Below are positions 24,698-31,284 of a stretch of DNA of 32,397 bases, in pieces. Position 1 is the stretch's first letter. Each line of letters begins with the position of its first letter. The notes under the pieces were generated by a model, which had not been told where the DNA came from, did no database searches, and was given only the letters and a program-made list of their open reading frames with translations. Source of the DNA: JBBKWG01 sp037968835 (GTDB lineage Bacteria > Pseudomonadota > Alphaproteobacteria > Rhodobacterales > Rhodobacteraceae); assembly GCA_037968835.1 (NCBI GenBank), contig JBBKWG010000239.1, positions 1 to 32,397 of the forward strand, in the 5' to 3' direction. The position numbers and the translations under genes are program-made.

Positions 24698-24760
24698 GTG
24701 GAGTCCTATATCTGGTATCAGGTCGCATCGAAACGGCTGGCGCAGGCGAAGGCAAGGAAA

Positions 24761-25513
24761 ATGGCGGACACCGGACGATCATCGCGGCGCGGCCTGCTTG
24801 TCGGCGCAGTGGCTCTCGGCGCGGTGGCGTGGGGATGGCAAAGGTTCGTCGTGACCCCGGCCAGTTTCGACTACGCGCAAATCCCCGGATTGCCCGGATG
24901 GCGAAAACTCGCATTCGAGGGCGTTTCGACGACGGCTGGCAATGCCGCGAATGTCGCGCTTATCGGGATCGACGACGGCACGCCGCCAATCGAACCGCTT
25001 CCGATCGAACAATTGTGCGACGTGCTGTTCGACAACAACGATGGCGGAAAAGTCGCCGTCGCCGCCTTCTCCGACTTCTTCTGTCCGTATTGCCGACGCC
25101 TGACCGCCCGCCTGACGGCGCGCGTGAAAGATCCGGCCAGCAAGATCGCGCTGACCTGGCACGAACTGCCGCTTCTCGGGCCCTCATCGGAAATCGCGGC
25201 CCGTGCCGGCATCGCCGCCGACCTTCAGAACGGCTACCCCGCCTTTCAGGACCGCCTCATGCGCTCGAACTTCCGCCCAAGTCCGGCCTATCTCGCCGAT
25301 ATCGCCGCGTCCACGGGCCTCGACCCCGACCGGCTCTTGCGGGACATGGACGGCGCCATCGTCGCCGACAGGTTGCGCCAAAGCCGCGCGGCTGCCGAAA
25401 CGCTTGGCATCTTCGGCACACCCGCCCTCGTCGTCGAACGCACGCTTGTCATGGGCGAAGCCAGCGATACCACGCTGGATCGGGTCATCGCCGACGCCGA
25501 CAGCGCCTGTTAA
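24761..25513 (+). CDS. DsbA-like thiol:disulfide oxidoreductase
   Basis: This is a 250-residue exported or membrane-anchored thioredoxin-fold protein. Residues 9-25 (RRGLLVGAVALGAVAWG) are a hydrophobic segment after a twin-arginine (SSRR), so Tat export is possible, but a plain signal anchor fits equally well. The redox motif is C108-P-Y-C111 in FSDFFCPYCRRL, and the cis-proline loop opposite it is GIFGTPALVV. This order and the helical insert (~150-205) match the DsbA/ScsC/BdbD group that oxidises or isomerises cysteines in the periplasm. Two more cysteines are present, C86 and the last residue. It is divergent from apt (63-base gap). Its stop TAA overlaps the mtnP stop by three bases. The frame is open upstream into apt, but those residues are apt antisense. 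Confidence 0.85.
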   Translation: MADTGRSSRRGLLVGAVALGAVAWGWQRFVVTPASFDYAQIPGLPGWRKLAFEGVSTTAGNAANVALIGIDDGTPPIEPLPIEQLCDVLFDNNDGGKVAVAAFSDFFCPYCRRLTARLTARVKDPASKIALTWHELPLLGPSSEIAARAGIAADLQNGYPAFQDRLMRSNFRPSPAYLADIAASTGLDPDRLLRDMDGAIVADRLRQSRAAAETLGIFGTPALVVERTLVMGEASDTTLDRVIADADSAC

Positions 25514-26385
25514 CCCAGCACGCGCCCCGCGACCGCATCCAGCTTCGCGACCAACGCAGGATCCCGCTTCTCGGGCGCGGTCAGAATCGCGTATTCCAAC
25601 GCCCGGTCGCAGCCACCCGGACAGGGTGCGCGACCGGCCCCCAGCAGTGCGGGCAAACGCGAAACCATCGCCCGCCCTTTCTCGGCGTTGCCCAACAAGG
25701 TCGCGATGATCTGCGTCACATCGACTTCGCCGTGGTCCGGATGCCAACTGTCATAATCCGTGATCATCGCCACACTCGCATAGCAAAGCTCGGCCTCGCG
25801 GGCGAGTTTGGCCTCGGGCATGTTGGTCATCCCGATCACGTCGCAACCCCAGACCTCGCGATAGAGCTTCGACTCCGCAAGTGTCGAAAACTGCGGCCCT
25901 TCCATAGCCAGGTAAGTGCCGCCGTCATGCACCGTAACCCCGACCTCGCGCGCCGCCGCAACACACGCCGCGCCCAGTCGCGGACACGTCGGATGCGCCA
26001 CGCTGACATGCGCCACGCACCCCGTTCCGAAGTAGGACTTTTCACGCGCCACCGTCCGGTCGATGAACTGGTCAACCACGACAAAATCCCCCGGCGCCAT
26101 TTCCTCGCGAAACGATCCGCAGGCGGACACGCTCACCACGTCGGTAACGCCCAGCCGCTTCAAGGCGTCGATATTCGCGCGATACGGCACCGTGGTCGGC
26201 GAATGGACATGACCGCGACCGTGTCGGGGCAGGAATGCCATCCGCACGCCGCCCAAAACACCCGTCAGAACCTGATCCGAGGCCAAGCCCCACGGGCTAT
26301 CGACTGTGACCCACTCGGCACCTTCCAGCCCGTCGATTTCATAGATACCGCTGCCGCCGATCACGCCAATCATCGTTTCGCCCAT
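25510..26385 (-). CDS. mtnP: S-methyl-5'-thioadenosine phosphorylase MtnP
   Basis: MtnP cleaves methylthioadenosine with phosphate to adenine and 5-methylthioribose-1-phosphate, removing a product of polyamine synthesis and other SAM-dependent reactions. It has 291 residues, the family length. The purine-nucleoside-phosphorylase-2 fold shows IGVIGGSGIYEIDGL (6-20), phosphate-binding RHG (54-56), SACGSFREEMAPGDFVVVDQ (87-106), the ribosyl-binding MEGPQFSTLAES (161-172) and ITDYDSW. The Asp in TDYD (209-212) replaces the Asn of 6-oxopurine enzymes and indicates adenine specificity. The first ATG is favoured by GGAGGGG five bases upstream. The last codon shares a TTAA with the converging DsbA-like gene. 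An RNA-like region with a (-) strand terminator (26530-26563) lies upstream. Confidence 0.94.
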   Translation of the reverse strand: MGETMIGVIGGSGIYEIDGLEGAEWVTVDSPWGLASDQVLTGVLGGVRMAFLPRHGRGHVHSPTTVPYRANIDALKRLGVTDVVSVSACGSFREEMAPGDFVVVDQFIDRTVAREKSYFGTGCVAHVSVAHPTCPRLGAACVAAAREVGVTVHDGGTYLAMEGPQFSTLAESKLYREVWGCDVIGMTNMPEAKLAREAELCYASVAMITDYDSWHPDHGEVDVTQIIATLLGNAEKGRAMVSRLPALLGAGRAPCPGGCDRALEYAILTAPEKRDPALVAKLDAVAGRVLG

Positions 26386-26462
26386 GCCAACCCCTCCAGA
26401 CAGCGGTCAACCTATCCCCGATCCCTGCACTTGCAAGGCGGCTTCCGGTTTCATCCTGTCTG

Positions 26463-26503
26463 AAAATACCTCGGGGGAGCCCGAAGGGCGGGGGCAGCGC
26501 CCC
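26463..26503. repeat. Roseobacter-type intergenic hairpin element
   Basis: AAAATACCTCGGGGG (26463-26477) is followed by two tight hairpins: GCCC-GAA-GGGC (26479-26489) and GGGGC-AGC-GCCCC (26491-26503). I recall elements built this way (A-rich start, GGGGG, GC hairpins) between many genes in Rhodobacterales genomes, where they resemble terminators or REP sequences. A 13-bp inverted copy of its first part lies at 26701-26713. Confidence 0.5.
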
Positions 26504-26529
26504 ATCGACATCTCGGACAATGAAGCGCC

Positions 26530-26563
26530 GGAAACGGAGAAACCCCCGCCGATGGCGAGGGGT
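26530..26563 (-). terminator. Intrinsic terminator on the (-) strand upstream of mtnP
   Basis: On the (-) strand ACCCC-T-CGCC, loop ATC, GGCG-GGGGT forms a strong stem with one bulged base (26542-26563), followed directly by the U-rich TTTCTCCGTTTC (complement of 26531-26542). On the (+) strand no T-run follows, so it works in the (-) direction only. Confidence 0.55.
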
Positions 26564-26650
26564 CCCTCATCCCGTAAAGGGTCCCCGGTGCCGCAGGCTG
26601 GGTGGGGGCTGTTAATCCGCGGCACCGGGGATAGCGTCTTTTCGCTACCC
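26530..26650 (-). ncRNA. Candidate structured RNA or mtnP leader
   Basis: Read on the (-) strand, this gene-free stretch has three hairpins in a row: TAGCG-AAAAGA-CGCTA (26632-26647); a perfect 12-bp stem, arms 26583-26594 and 26619-26630 (CCCCGGTGCCGC and its complement) around a 24-base loop; and a terminator-like stem at 26542-26563. The RNA would be about 110-120 nt. It lies 145 bases upstream of mtnP, so it could be a free small RNA or a premature-termination leader. I do not recognise SRP RNA (no GGUC...GGAA core), 6S RNA or a known riboswitch. The promoter is not clear; TTGCCA or TTGGGC boxes lie just upstream. Confidence 0.45.
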
Positions 26651-26700
26651 TCTCTGATTGACGCCCAAGTTTGGCAACATCAGGTGCGCCGCGCGCCCAA

Positions 26701-26713
26701 CCCGAGGTATTTT
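26701..26713. repeat. Inverted partner of the AAAATACCTCGGG element
   Basis: CCCGAGGTATTTT is the exact reverse complement of 26463-26475, and lies 225 bases away. The two copies flank the structured RNA candidate. It sits 57 bases upstream of the DUF2794 start. Apart from these elements, the 385-base gap 26386-26770 shows only weak promoter-like matches. Confidence 0.6.
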
Positions 26714-26770
26714 TGTGTCCAAGTTGAGGCGAGGCTTGATTTGCTGCCAACCTGAGGTCACTTTGAAGGT

Positions 26771-27118
26771 ATGACGGTTCAGTCGCCGACGCCTCTTTCG
26801 AATGCGCACAAACTGCCCGAACAGGTTGCGTTTGATCGCGGCGAGCTATCGCAGATCCTCGGACTCTATGGTCGGATGGTCGCTGCCGGGGAATGGCGCG
26901 ACTACGGAATGTCGTTCCTGAAAGATGTCGCGATCTTCTCGATCTTCCGTCGCACCGCCGAACACCCACTCTATCGCATCGAAAAACGGCCCGCCCTTCG
27001 ACAGCGGCAGGGCATGTATGCGGTGATCGCAATGGATGGCCAGATTCTGAAACGCGGCGCCGATCTCAAGGCGGTCCTGCGCGTGCTCGAACGCAAACTG
27101 ATCCGCGCCGTCGACTGA
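26771..27118 (+). CDS. DUF2794 family protein
   Basis: The 115-residue protein matches, from memory, the alphaproteobacterial family DUF2794, whose function is unknown. The recognisable core is VAFDRGELSQILGLYGRMV, then GEWRDYGMSFLKDVAIFSIFRR, followed by YRIEKRPALRQRQGMY and a final helix (LRVLERKLIRAV). It has no signal peptide or membrane segment and no cysteine, so it is probably a small cytoplasmic protein. The ATG at 26771 follows GAAGGT directly, with a better placed GAGGT twelve bases upstream. It is alone on its strand, with the structured gap upstream and the NlpC/P60 gene converging 17 bases downstream. Confidence 0.8.
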   Translation: MTVQSPTPLSNAHKLPEQVAFDRGELSQILGLYGRMVAAGEWRDYGMSFLKDVAIFSIFRRTAEHPLYRIEKRPALRQRQGMYAVIAMDGQILKRGADLKAVLRVLERKLIRAVD

Positions 27119-27135
27119 CACCGCCCTACGTTCCG

Positions 27136-27972
27136 CTAGGCCGGACGCAATCGCGACGTGACCGGTCCGGTATCGGTTGCGGCAATCCGCGTGATCGCGG
27201 TCTGAAGCGGCTCGACCGCAACCGCCATGTGATGAGCGTTGGCGTGCAGAATGCGATCCGCGTCGATCATCAACGCGACGTGGCGCTTCCAGAAGATCAG
27301 ATCCCCGCGTTGCAACGGCGCATCCTCGTCCAGGTGTTGCCCCGGCATCTGCTCCTGCAAATCGCTGTCGGGCGGACAGGCGCGGCCAATGGCGTGAAAA
27401 GCAGCCTGCACCAACCCCGAACAATCAATCCCGAAGCCGGTATTTCCGGCCCACACATACGGCGTGCCGACAAAGAAATGCGCCGCCGTCACGTTGTCCA
27501 CATCGGGCTGCGCAAGCGCGCGGCAGTGGTTCTCGGGCGCGAACACCGACCCCCCGTCGGTTTCGATCTCGACCCAGTGCGATCCCGACGCCACGATCCG
27601 CACCGGGCTGTTCATATGCAGATCAATCAGCGGATCGGTCTTGAAATTGGGTTTGCCCCAGGCCCACGTCGTGCGCACCGAGATCCGGTGCGTCGCCTCG
27701 CGCGGCGAACCAAGCGCATCCGTCGCCACATATCCGACGTAGCCATCCTTCTCACTGATCCCGAACGATGCGCCGTCCCGTTCGTCCAGAACGCGGAACG
27801 GGTCGCCCCACAGAAGTTGCCGGTCGCGCGCGCCGCCGGGCGCTTCGCGCAGCCACGCATTCGCAACCAACTGTCGCAGCGTGCCGTCGCTGAACCGCTC
27901 GGCCTCGACCTTGCCTTCGAGCGAAGCCAGTGCAACGCGCCCGTTCGACGCCAGAAATCTCCGGTCACTCAT
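27136..27972 (-). CDS. NlpC/P60-family cell-wall peptidase
   Basis: This is a 278-residue C40-type cysteine peptidase, likely cleaving gamma-D-glutamyl bonds in murein peptides. The N-terminal ~150 residues contain SH3-like beta segments (RQLLWGDPFRVLDERDG and HWVEIETDGGSVFAPENHC). The catalytic NlpC/P60 domain starts near 162 with FVGTPYVWAGNTGFGIDCSG. The nucleophile is C184 and the base is H231 (KRHVALMIDADRILHANAH), with H243 or N245 as third member. GDLIFWKRHVAL is the usual family pattern. There is no signal peptide, as in the cytoplasmic murein-recycling (YkfC-like) group. Its ATG at 27972 overlaps the pepA stop as ATGA, so it is translationally coupled to an aminopeptidase; peptide turnover or murein recycling is a sensible joint role. 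Confidence 0.88.
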   Translation of the reverse strand: MSDRRFLASNGRVALASLEGKVEAERFSDGTLRQLVANAWLREAPGGARDRQLLWGDPFRVLDERDGASFGISEKDGYVGYVATDALGSPREATHRISVRTTWAWGKPNFKTDPLIDLHMNSPVRIVASGSHWVEIETDGGSVFAPENHCRALAQPDVDNVTAAHFFVGTPYVWAGNTGFGIDCSGLVQAAFHAIGRACPPDSDLQEQMPGQHLDEDAPLQRGDLIFWKRHVALMIDADRILHANAHHMAVAVEPLQTAITRIAATDTGPVTSRLRPA

Positions 27973-29357
27973 CGCGCCAGCATCCCGGGCAACGCAGAGA
28001 ACAACGCCCTGATCCCTTGTCCAACCCCGCCTTTGGGGCGTCCCGGCAGCGCCGATGGCGTCCATCCGAAAATGTCGAAATGGATATACCGCGGCGTTTC
28101 GGTAACGAACCGTCGCAGGAACAGCGCGGCGGTGATCGAGCCCGCAAACCCGCCTGAAGGCGCATTGTCCAGATCGGCGATTCCGGGTTCGATCATCTGT
28201 TCATAAGCATCCCAGAACGGCATCCGCCAGACCGGATCGCGCCGTGCCAGGGCCGCAACCTCAACCGCCTCGGCGTCGCCATCGCGTGTCGCGTAAAACG
28301 GCGCAAGGTCCGGTCCCACGGCAACCCGCGCCGCACCGGTCAACGTCGCCATCGACACGATCAAATCAGGCGTGTCCGCATCCGCCAGCGCCAGCGCATC
28401 GGCCAGGACCAGTCGCCCCTCGGCATCGGTGTTGTTGATCTCGACCGTCAATCCCTTTCGCGATGTCAGGATATCGCCGGGCCGGAACGCGCTTCCCGAG
28501 ACGCTGTTCTCGACCGCCGGGATAAGCACGCGAAGCCGCAAGGCAGCCCCCGATGCCATCAGCATATGCGCAAGCCCCAACACGTTCGCCGCACCTCCCA
28601 TGTCCTTCTTCATCAACCCCATCGACGCACCCGGCTTCAGGTTCAGGCCGCCAGTGTCAAAGCACACGCCCTTGCCGACAAGCGTCAGGCGCGGCCCGGC
28701 TTCGCCCCAGTTCATCTCGATCAGACGCGGCATTCGGGGCGATGCACGCCCAACAGCGTGGATCATCGGAAAGTTCCGCGCCAGCAGGTCGTCGCCGGTC
28801 GTGACCTCGATCTTCGCCCCAAACCTGTCCGCCATAGTTCTCGCCGCCGCCTCCAACTCGTCCGGTCCCATATCCGACGCCGGCGTGTTGATAAGATCGC
28901 GCGCCAGCGCCTCTCCGGCGGCGATGATTTCAAGCAATTCGCAATCGACACCACTCGGCGCGACCAGCGCGGCTTTCGGCTCCGGCGCGTCTTTATAGCG
29001 CCCGAACCTGTAGCCGGACAAAAGCCAGCCCAGCGCGACTTCCTCAAGCGCATCGCCGGTCAGATCGGTCTCCAGCCGCCACGCACCTTCGGGCAATTTC
29101 GCTCGCAACTTCGCTGCCATGAACCGGGTCCGGAGCCTGTCTTTCTCGCAACCAAGCCCGCCCGCTGCAAACGCTATGTCGCCGTCGGCTCCGGGAACAA
29201 GAACGACCTGCCCGGCCTTGGCGCTGAAGTCCGCCGCCTCGACCCAGGCGCGCGCGCGCTCGTCCAGATCGGACAGCCAGCTATCAAGCAGCTCTTTGGT
29301 GACCAGATAGAGCGGACGCGCCTCGGCGCTGTCTTTGGCAAAAGTCAGGGAACTCAC
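27969..29357 (-). CDS. Leucyl aminopeptidase family (M17) protein
   Basis: This is an M17 di-metal aminopeptidase that removes N-terminal residues from peptides in the cytoplasm, normally as a hexamer. It has 462 residues, in the range of PepA/PepB proteins (about 430-500). Signature blocks are GKGVCFDTGGLNLKPG and the M17 motif NTDAEGRLVLADAL. By alignment with E. coli PepA the metal and active-site residues are K229, D234, K241, D252, D311, E313 and R315, all present. The N-terminal domain (1-150) is poorly conserved, as usual. The start is a GTG at 29357 with GGAG about eight bases upstream. It is the first gene of a two-gene unit with the NlpC/P60 peptidase. Confidence 0.94.
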   Translation of the reverse strand: MSSLTFAKDSAEARPLYLVTKELLDSWLSDLDERARAWVEAADFSAKAGQVVLVPGADGDIAFAAGGLGCEKDRLRTRFMAAKLRAKLPEGAWRLETDLTGDALEEVALGWLLSGYRFGRYKDAPEPKAALVAPSGVDCELLEIIAAGEALARDLINTPASDMGPDELEAAARTMADRFGAKIEVTTGDDLLARNFPMIHAVGRASPRMPRLIEMNWGEAGPRLTLVGKGVCFDTGGLNLKPGASMGLMKKDMGGAANVLGLAHMLMASGAALRLRVLIPAVENSVSGSAFRPGDILTSRKGLTVEINNTDAEGRLVLADALALADADTPDLIVSMATLTGAARVAVGPDLAPFYATRDGDAEAVEVAALARRDPVWRMPFWDAYEQMIEPGIADLDNAPSGGFAGSITAALFLRRFVTETPRYIHFDIFGWTPSALPGRPKGGVGQGIRALFSALPGMLAR

Positions 29358-29421
29358 GGGGGCGACTCCGTCCTTGGGATTACCCGCACACTAGACTGCC
29401 CCGTCACATCGGCAAGCGCGA

Positions 29422-29802
29422 TCAGGGGCCCAGCGCACCCCCCGCACCAATCGCCGCAAGCGAGCCAGTGCCGATCCGAACCAGCCGATGCACGACTGCG
29501 GCCAGCGCCACGTCATCCTGCCCCGTCGCCAGCCCGGCGGCATCCCGCGCCACGCTTGCGACGCGCGACATGCCGACCTGCTCGGCAATGCCGACCAGCG
29601 AACGCGCGCAAATCCCCAGAGTGGTGAATTCCGACGCGGCCCATGCGGCTTCGACGGCACCGATCCGTTCTGAAATCGTCGCGACCGCATGTGCGGTCAT
29701 GGCTTCCGCCGCGAACGGACCCATTTCGTTCACCAGAATGCTCAACTGGGAGATATTGAATTCGACGATCTCGTCGGGTCGAAACTGAATGATACTTTCC
29801 AT
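29422..29802 (-). CDS. Small Hpt-fold-like protein lacking the phospho-accepting His
   Basis: The 126-residue protein has no signal peptide. From ~45 to ~118 the pattern resembles a histidine-phosphotransfer four-helix bundle: EAAWAASEFTTLGICARSLV, then GIAEQVGMSRVASVARDAAG and a last helix ALAAVVHRLVRIGTGSLAAI. The segment C-A-R67-S-L-V-G lines up with the Hpt core A-H-x-L-K-G, so Arg67 takes the place of the phosphorylated His. If the alignment holds, it cannot be phosphorylated there and might be a structural or inhibitory relative. The start at 29802 is chosen because residues further upstream read into the carbonic-anhydrase promoter DNA. It is divergent from the carbonic anhydrase (134-base gap) and lies 64 bases downstream of the pepA start. 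Family assignment is by pattern only. Confidence 0.55.
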   Translation of the reverse strand: MESIIQFRPDEIVEFNISQLSILVNEMGPFAAEAMTAHAVATISERIGAVEAAWAASEFTTLGICARSLVGIAEQVGMSRVASVARDAAGLATGQDDVALAAVVHRLVRIGTGSLAAIGAGGALGP

Positions 29803-29936
29803 GACACACTTTCGGGAACTGGCTGACCTGACCCGAATAATTGCGCTTGGCAAAGAATTGCTTGATAGAGATGCACAATACGTCTTGCATTTTACCGGAA
29901 TGCCCGACACCTCACGGCGCATAGAGGACAGCAAAG

Positions 29937-30587
29937 ATGAAACTCGCCCGCCCCCTGCCCGCCTATCTGGTCCAGCGGTATCACGGCTGGAAAGCCACGA
30001 CATTCTCCGAGAACCACGCCTGGTATCGCCGCCTCGCCACCGAGGGCCAGCGCCCCCGCGCGATGATCGTTTCGTGTTGCGACAGCCGCGTCCACGTCAC
30101 CTCGATCTTCGGCGCGGATTCCGGCGAATTCTTCATTCACCGCAACATCGCGAACCTGGTCCCGCCCTATGAACCCGACGGCGCAAGCCACGGCACCTCG
30201 GCGGCCATCGAATACGCAGTCACGGCGCTCAAGGTCGCGCATCTGATCGTCATCGGCCATTCCAATTGCGGCGGCGTCAACGGCTGCCACGCCATGTGTT
30301 CAGGCAAAGCGCCCGAACTTGAGGAACGCTCCAGCTTCGTCGGTCGCTGGATGGATATCCTGCGCCCCGGCTTCGAAAAAGTGAAAGGCATGGCAAGCGA
30401 AGACGATCAGATCCGCGCACTAGAAAAAGAAGCGGTCCTCATCAGCCTCGAAAACCTCATGACATTCCCGTTCATCAACGAGGCGATCGAAGCCGACGAA
30501 CTCACCCTGCACGGACTATGGACCGACCTCGCAGAGGGCGAACTTCACGCCTACGATCCGATCACCGAGTCGTTCAAGAAGGTCTGA
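29937..30587 (+). CDS. Beta-class carbonic anhydrase
   Basis: The enzyme interconverts CO2 and bicarbonate with a zinc in the active site; in bacteria this supplies bicarbonate to carboxylases. It has 216 residues, typical of plant-type beta-CAs. The zinc ligands are C48 (VSCCDSRV), H108 and C111 (VIGHSNCGGVNG), with the catalytic dyad D49 and R51. FFIHRNIANLVPPYE is the usual substrate-pocket strand and helix. There is no signal peptide, so it is cytoplasmic. AGAGGA eight bases before the ATG is a good Shine-Dalgarno. It stands alone on its strand. The upstream 134 bases hold a possible TTGCGC-16-TGATAG pair, which is weak. Confidence 0.94.
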   Translation: MKLARPLPAYLVQRYHGWKATTFSENHAWYRRLATEGQRPRAMIVSCCDSRVHVTSIFGADSGEFFIHRNIANLVPPYEPDGASHGTSAAIEYAVTALKVAHLIVIGHSNCGGVNGCHAMCSGKAPELEERSSFVGRWMDILRPGFEKVKGMASEDDQIRALEKEAVLISLENLMTFPFINEAIEADELTLHGLWTDLAEGELHAYDPITESFKKV

Positions 30588-30668
30588 AGCAGAGCGCCGC
30601 GCAACGTCCGTCCACCACCGAATTGCCAGGCACTTGGATCCGCCAGGCTTCCCCTCGATTGTGTTAGC

Positions 30669-30956
30669 TCAAGCCGGCATCGGCGCGTCGGTGGAATAGA
30701 CGAATATACCCCGCAAAGTGCGCCGCGCCCGGCTCGTTTCACGCGCCTGCGCCAACGACACGACCTCGCCCGCGGACTCCGCACAAGTTTCGCAATCCTG
30801 ACCGTTTGGCGTGAAATGCAGCACTCTCGCCGTCAATCGGCCGGCCTGAAAGCGCCCGGACGCAACGTCCGCGGCCAACCTGCGAAGCGCATCCTTTTCA
30901 CGCTTCTCAAAACCCTTCATCAGAGAAACTACCTGATCTTCCGTGATTGGTTTCAT
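30669..30956 (-). CDS. Unrecognised 95-residue protein with a CxxC motif
   Basis: I do not recognise this protein. It begins MKPITEDQVVSLMKGFEKRE with a charged, helical N-terminal half (EKREKDALRRLAADVASGRF), then a short segment with the only two cysteines (GQDCETCAES), and ends in a basic stretch and a beta-like FVYSTDAPMPA. The single CxxC could bind metal or be redox active, but one pair alone is weak evidence. It has no signal peptide or membrane segment. AAGGAT about six bases before the ATG and a candidate promoter (30987-31014) support expression. It converges with the carbonic anhydrase across an 81-base gap. GC content and codon use look like its neighbours. Confidence 0.6.
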   Translation of the reverse strand: MKPITEDQVVSLMKGFEKREKDALRRLAADVASGRFQAGRLTARVLHFTPNGQDCETCAESAGEVVSLAQARETSRARRTLRGIFVYSTDAPMPA

Positions 30957-31230
30957 GTCGAAATCCTTCGGGCGAAACTGGTCTCGATTTCAGGCTTTCC
31001 CCGAAATGCGGCAAAAAATCGGACGGATTGTGGCGGCATTGTGGCAATCGCGCGCCGTGATCGGGGCAAGGTCGTGGTATTGCCTCAGAACCGCCGCCAT
31101 CCGCCTTATTTCACTCGCCTTAACCGTGCATTCGATGAATCGCGGAAGATTTACCCTATTTTTTTCAATATGTTCCGGAATGTGAACAGTCGGGGCCAAG
31201 CAGCCAAACTTGCCGGATGCCATAGACAAT
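30957..31230. other. Gene-free stretch between the 95-residue protein and asd
   Basis: No convincing gene here. The stretch is more AT-rich around 31150-31190 (a run of seven T) and contains a TTGTGGC repeat (31028-31050 area). Short frames on both strands lack Shine-Dalgarno sequences and family patterns. A promoter for the 95-residue protein is likely at its left end. Confidence 0.5.
30987..31014 (-). promoter_or_regulatory. Possible promoter of the 95-residue protein gene
   Basis: On the (-) strand TTGCCG (31014-31009) and TGAAAT (30992-30987) are 16 bases apart, about 30 bases upstream of the ATG at 30956. Four of six bases match in each box. Low confidence. Confidence 0.3.
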
Positions 31231-31262
31231 CAACAAAACGGGCGACCCCAGGGAGACGCCCG
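31231..31262 (-). terminator. Intrinsic terminator of asd
   Basis: On the (-) strand, 23 bases after the asd stop, CGGGCG and CGCCCG form a stem (31257-31262 with 31239-31244) around a 12-base loop, followed by TTTTGTTG (complement of 31231-31238). A standard rho-independent terminator. Confidence 0.75.
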
Positions 31263-31284
31263 AAAGAATCATATCCACAGGCGA

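Noticed and set aside
24829..26463. A 544-codon open frame on the (+) strand
   Set aside because: It overlaps the DsbA-like gene in another frame and then runs antisense to mtnP; composition is very Arg-rich and it has no motif.
26583..26650. Terminator on the (+) strand at the 12-bp stem
   Set aside because: The stem is followed by ATAGCG and not by a T-run; the U-run terminator is on the (-) strand instead.
26384..26755. A 123-codon open frame on the (+) strand in the structured gap
   Set aside because: It is made of the hairpin elements, has Pro/Gly-rich low-complexity residues and no Shine-Dalgarno or family pattern.
29803..30003. Longer N-terminus for the Hpt-like protein
   Set aside because: The added codons are antisense to the carbonic-anhydrase start and promoter region.
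30943..31185. An 80-codon open frame on the (+) strand
   Set aside because: It overlaps the start of the 95-residue gene, has no Shine-Dalgarno, and its composition is unlike the neighbours.
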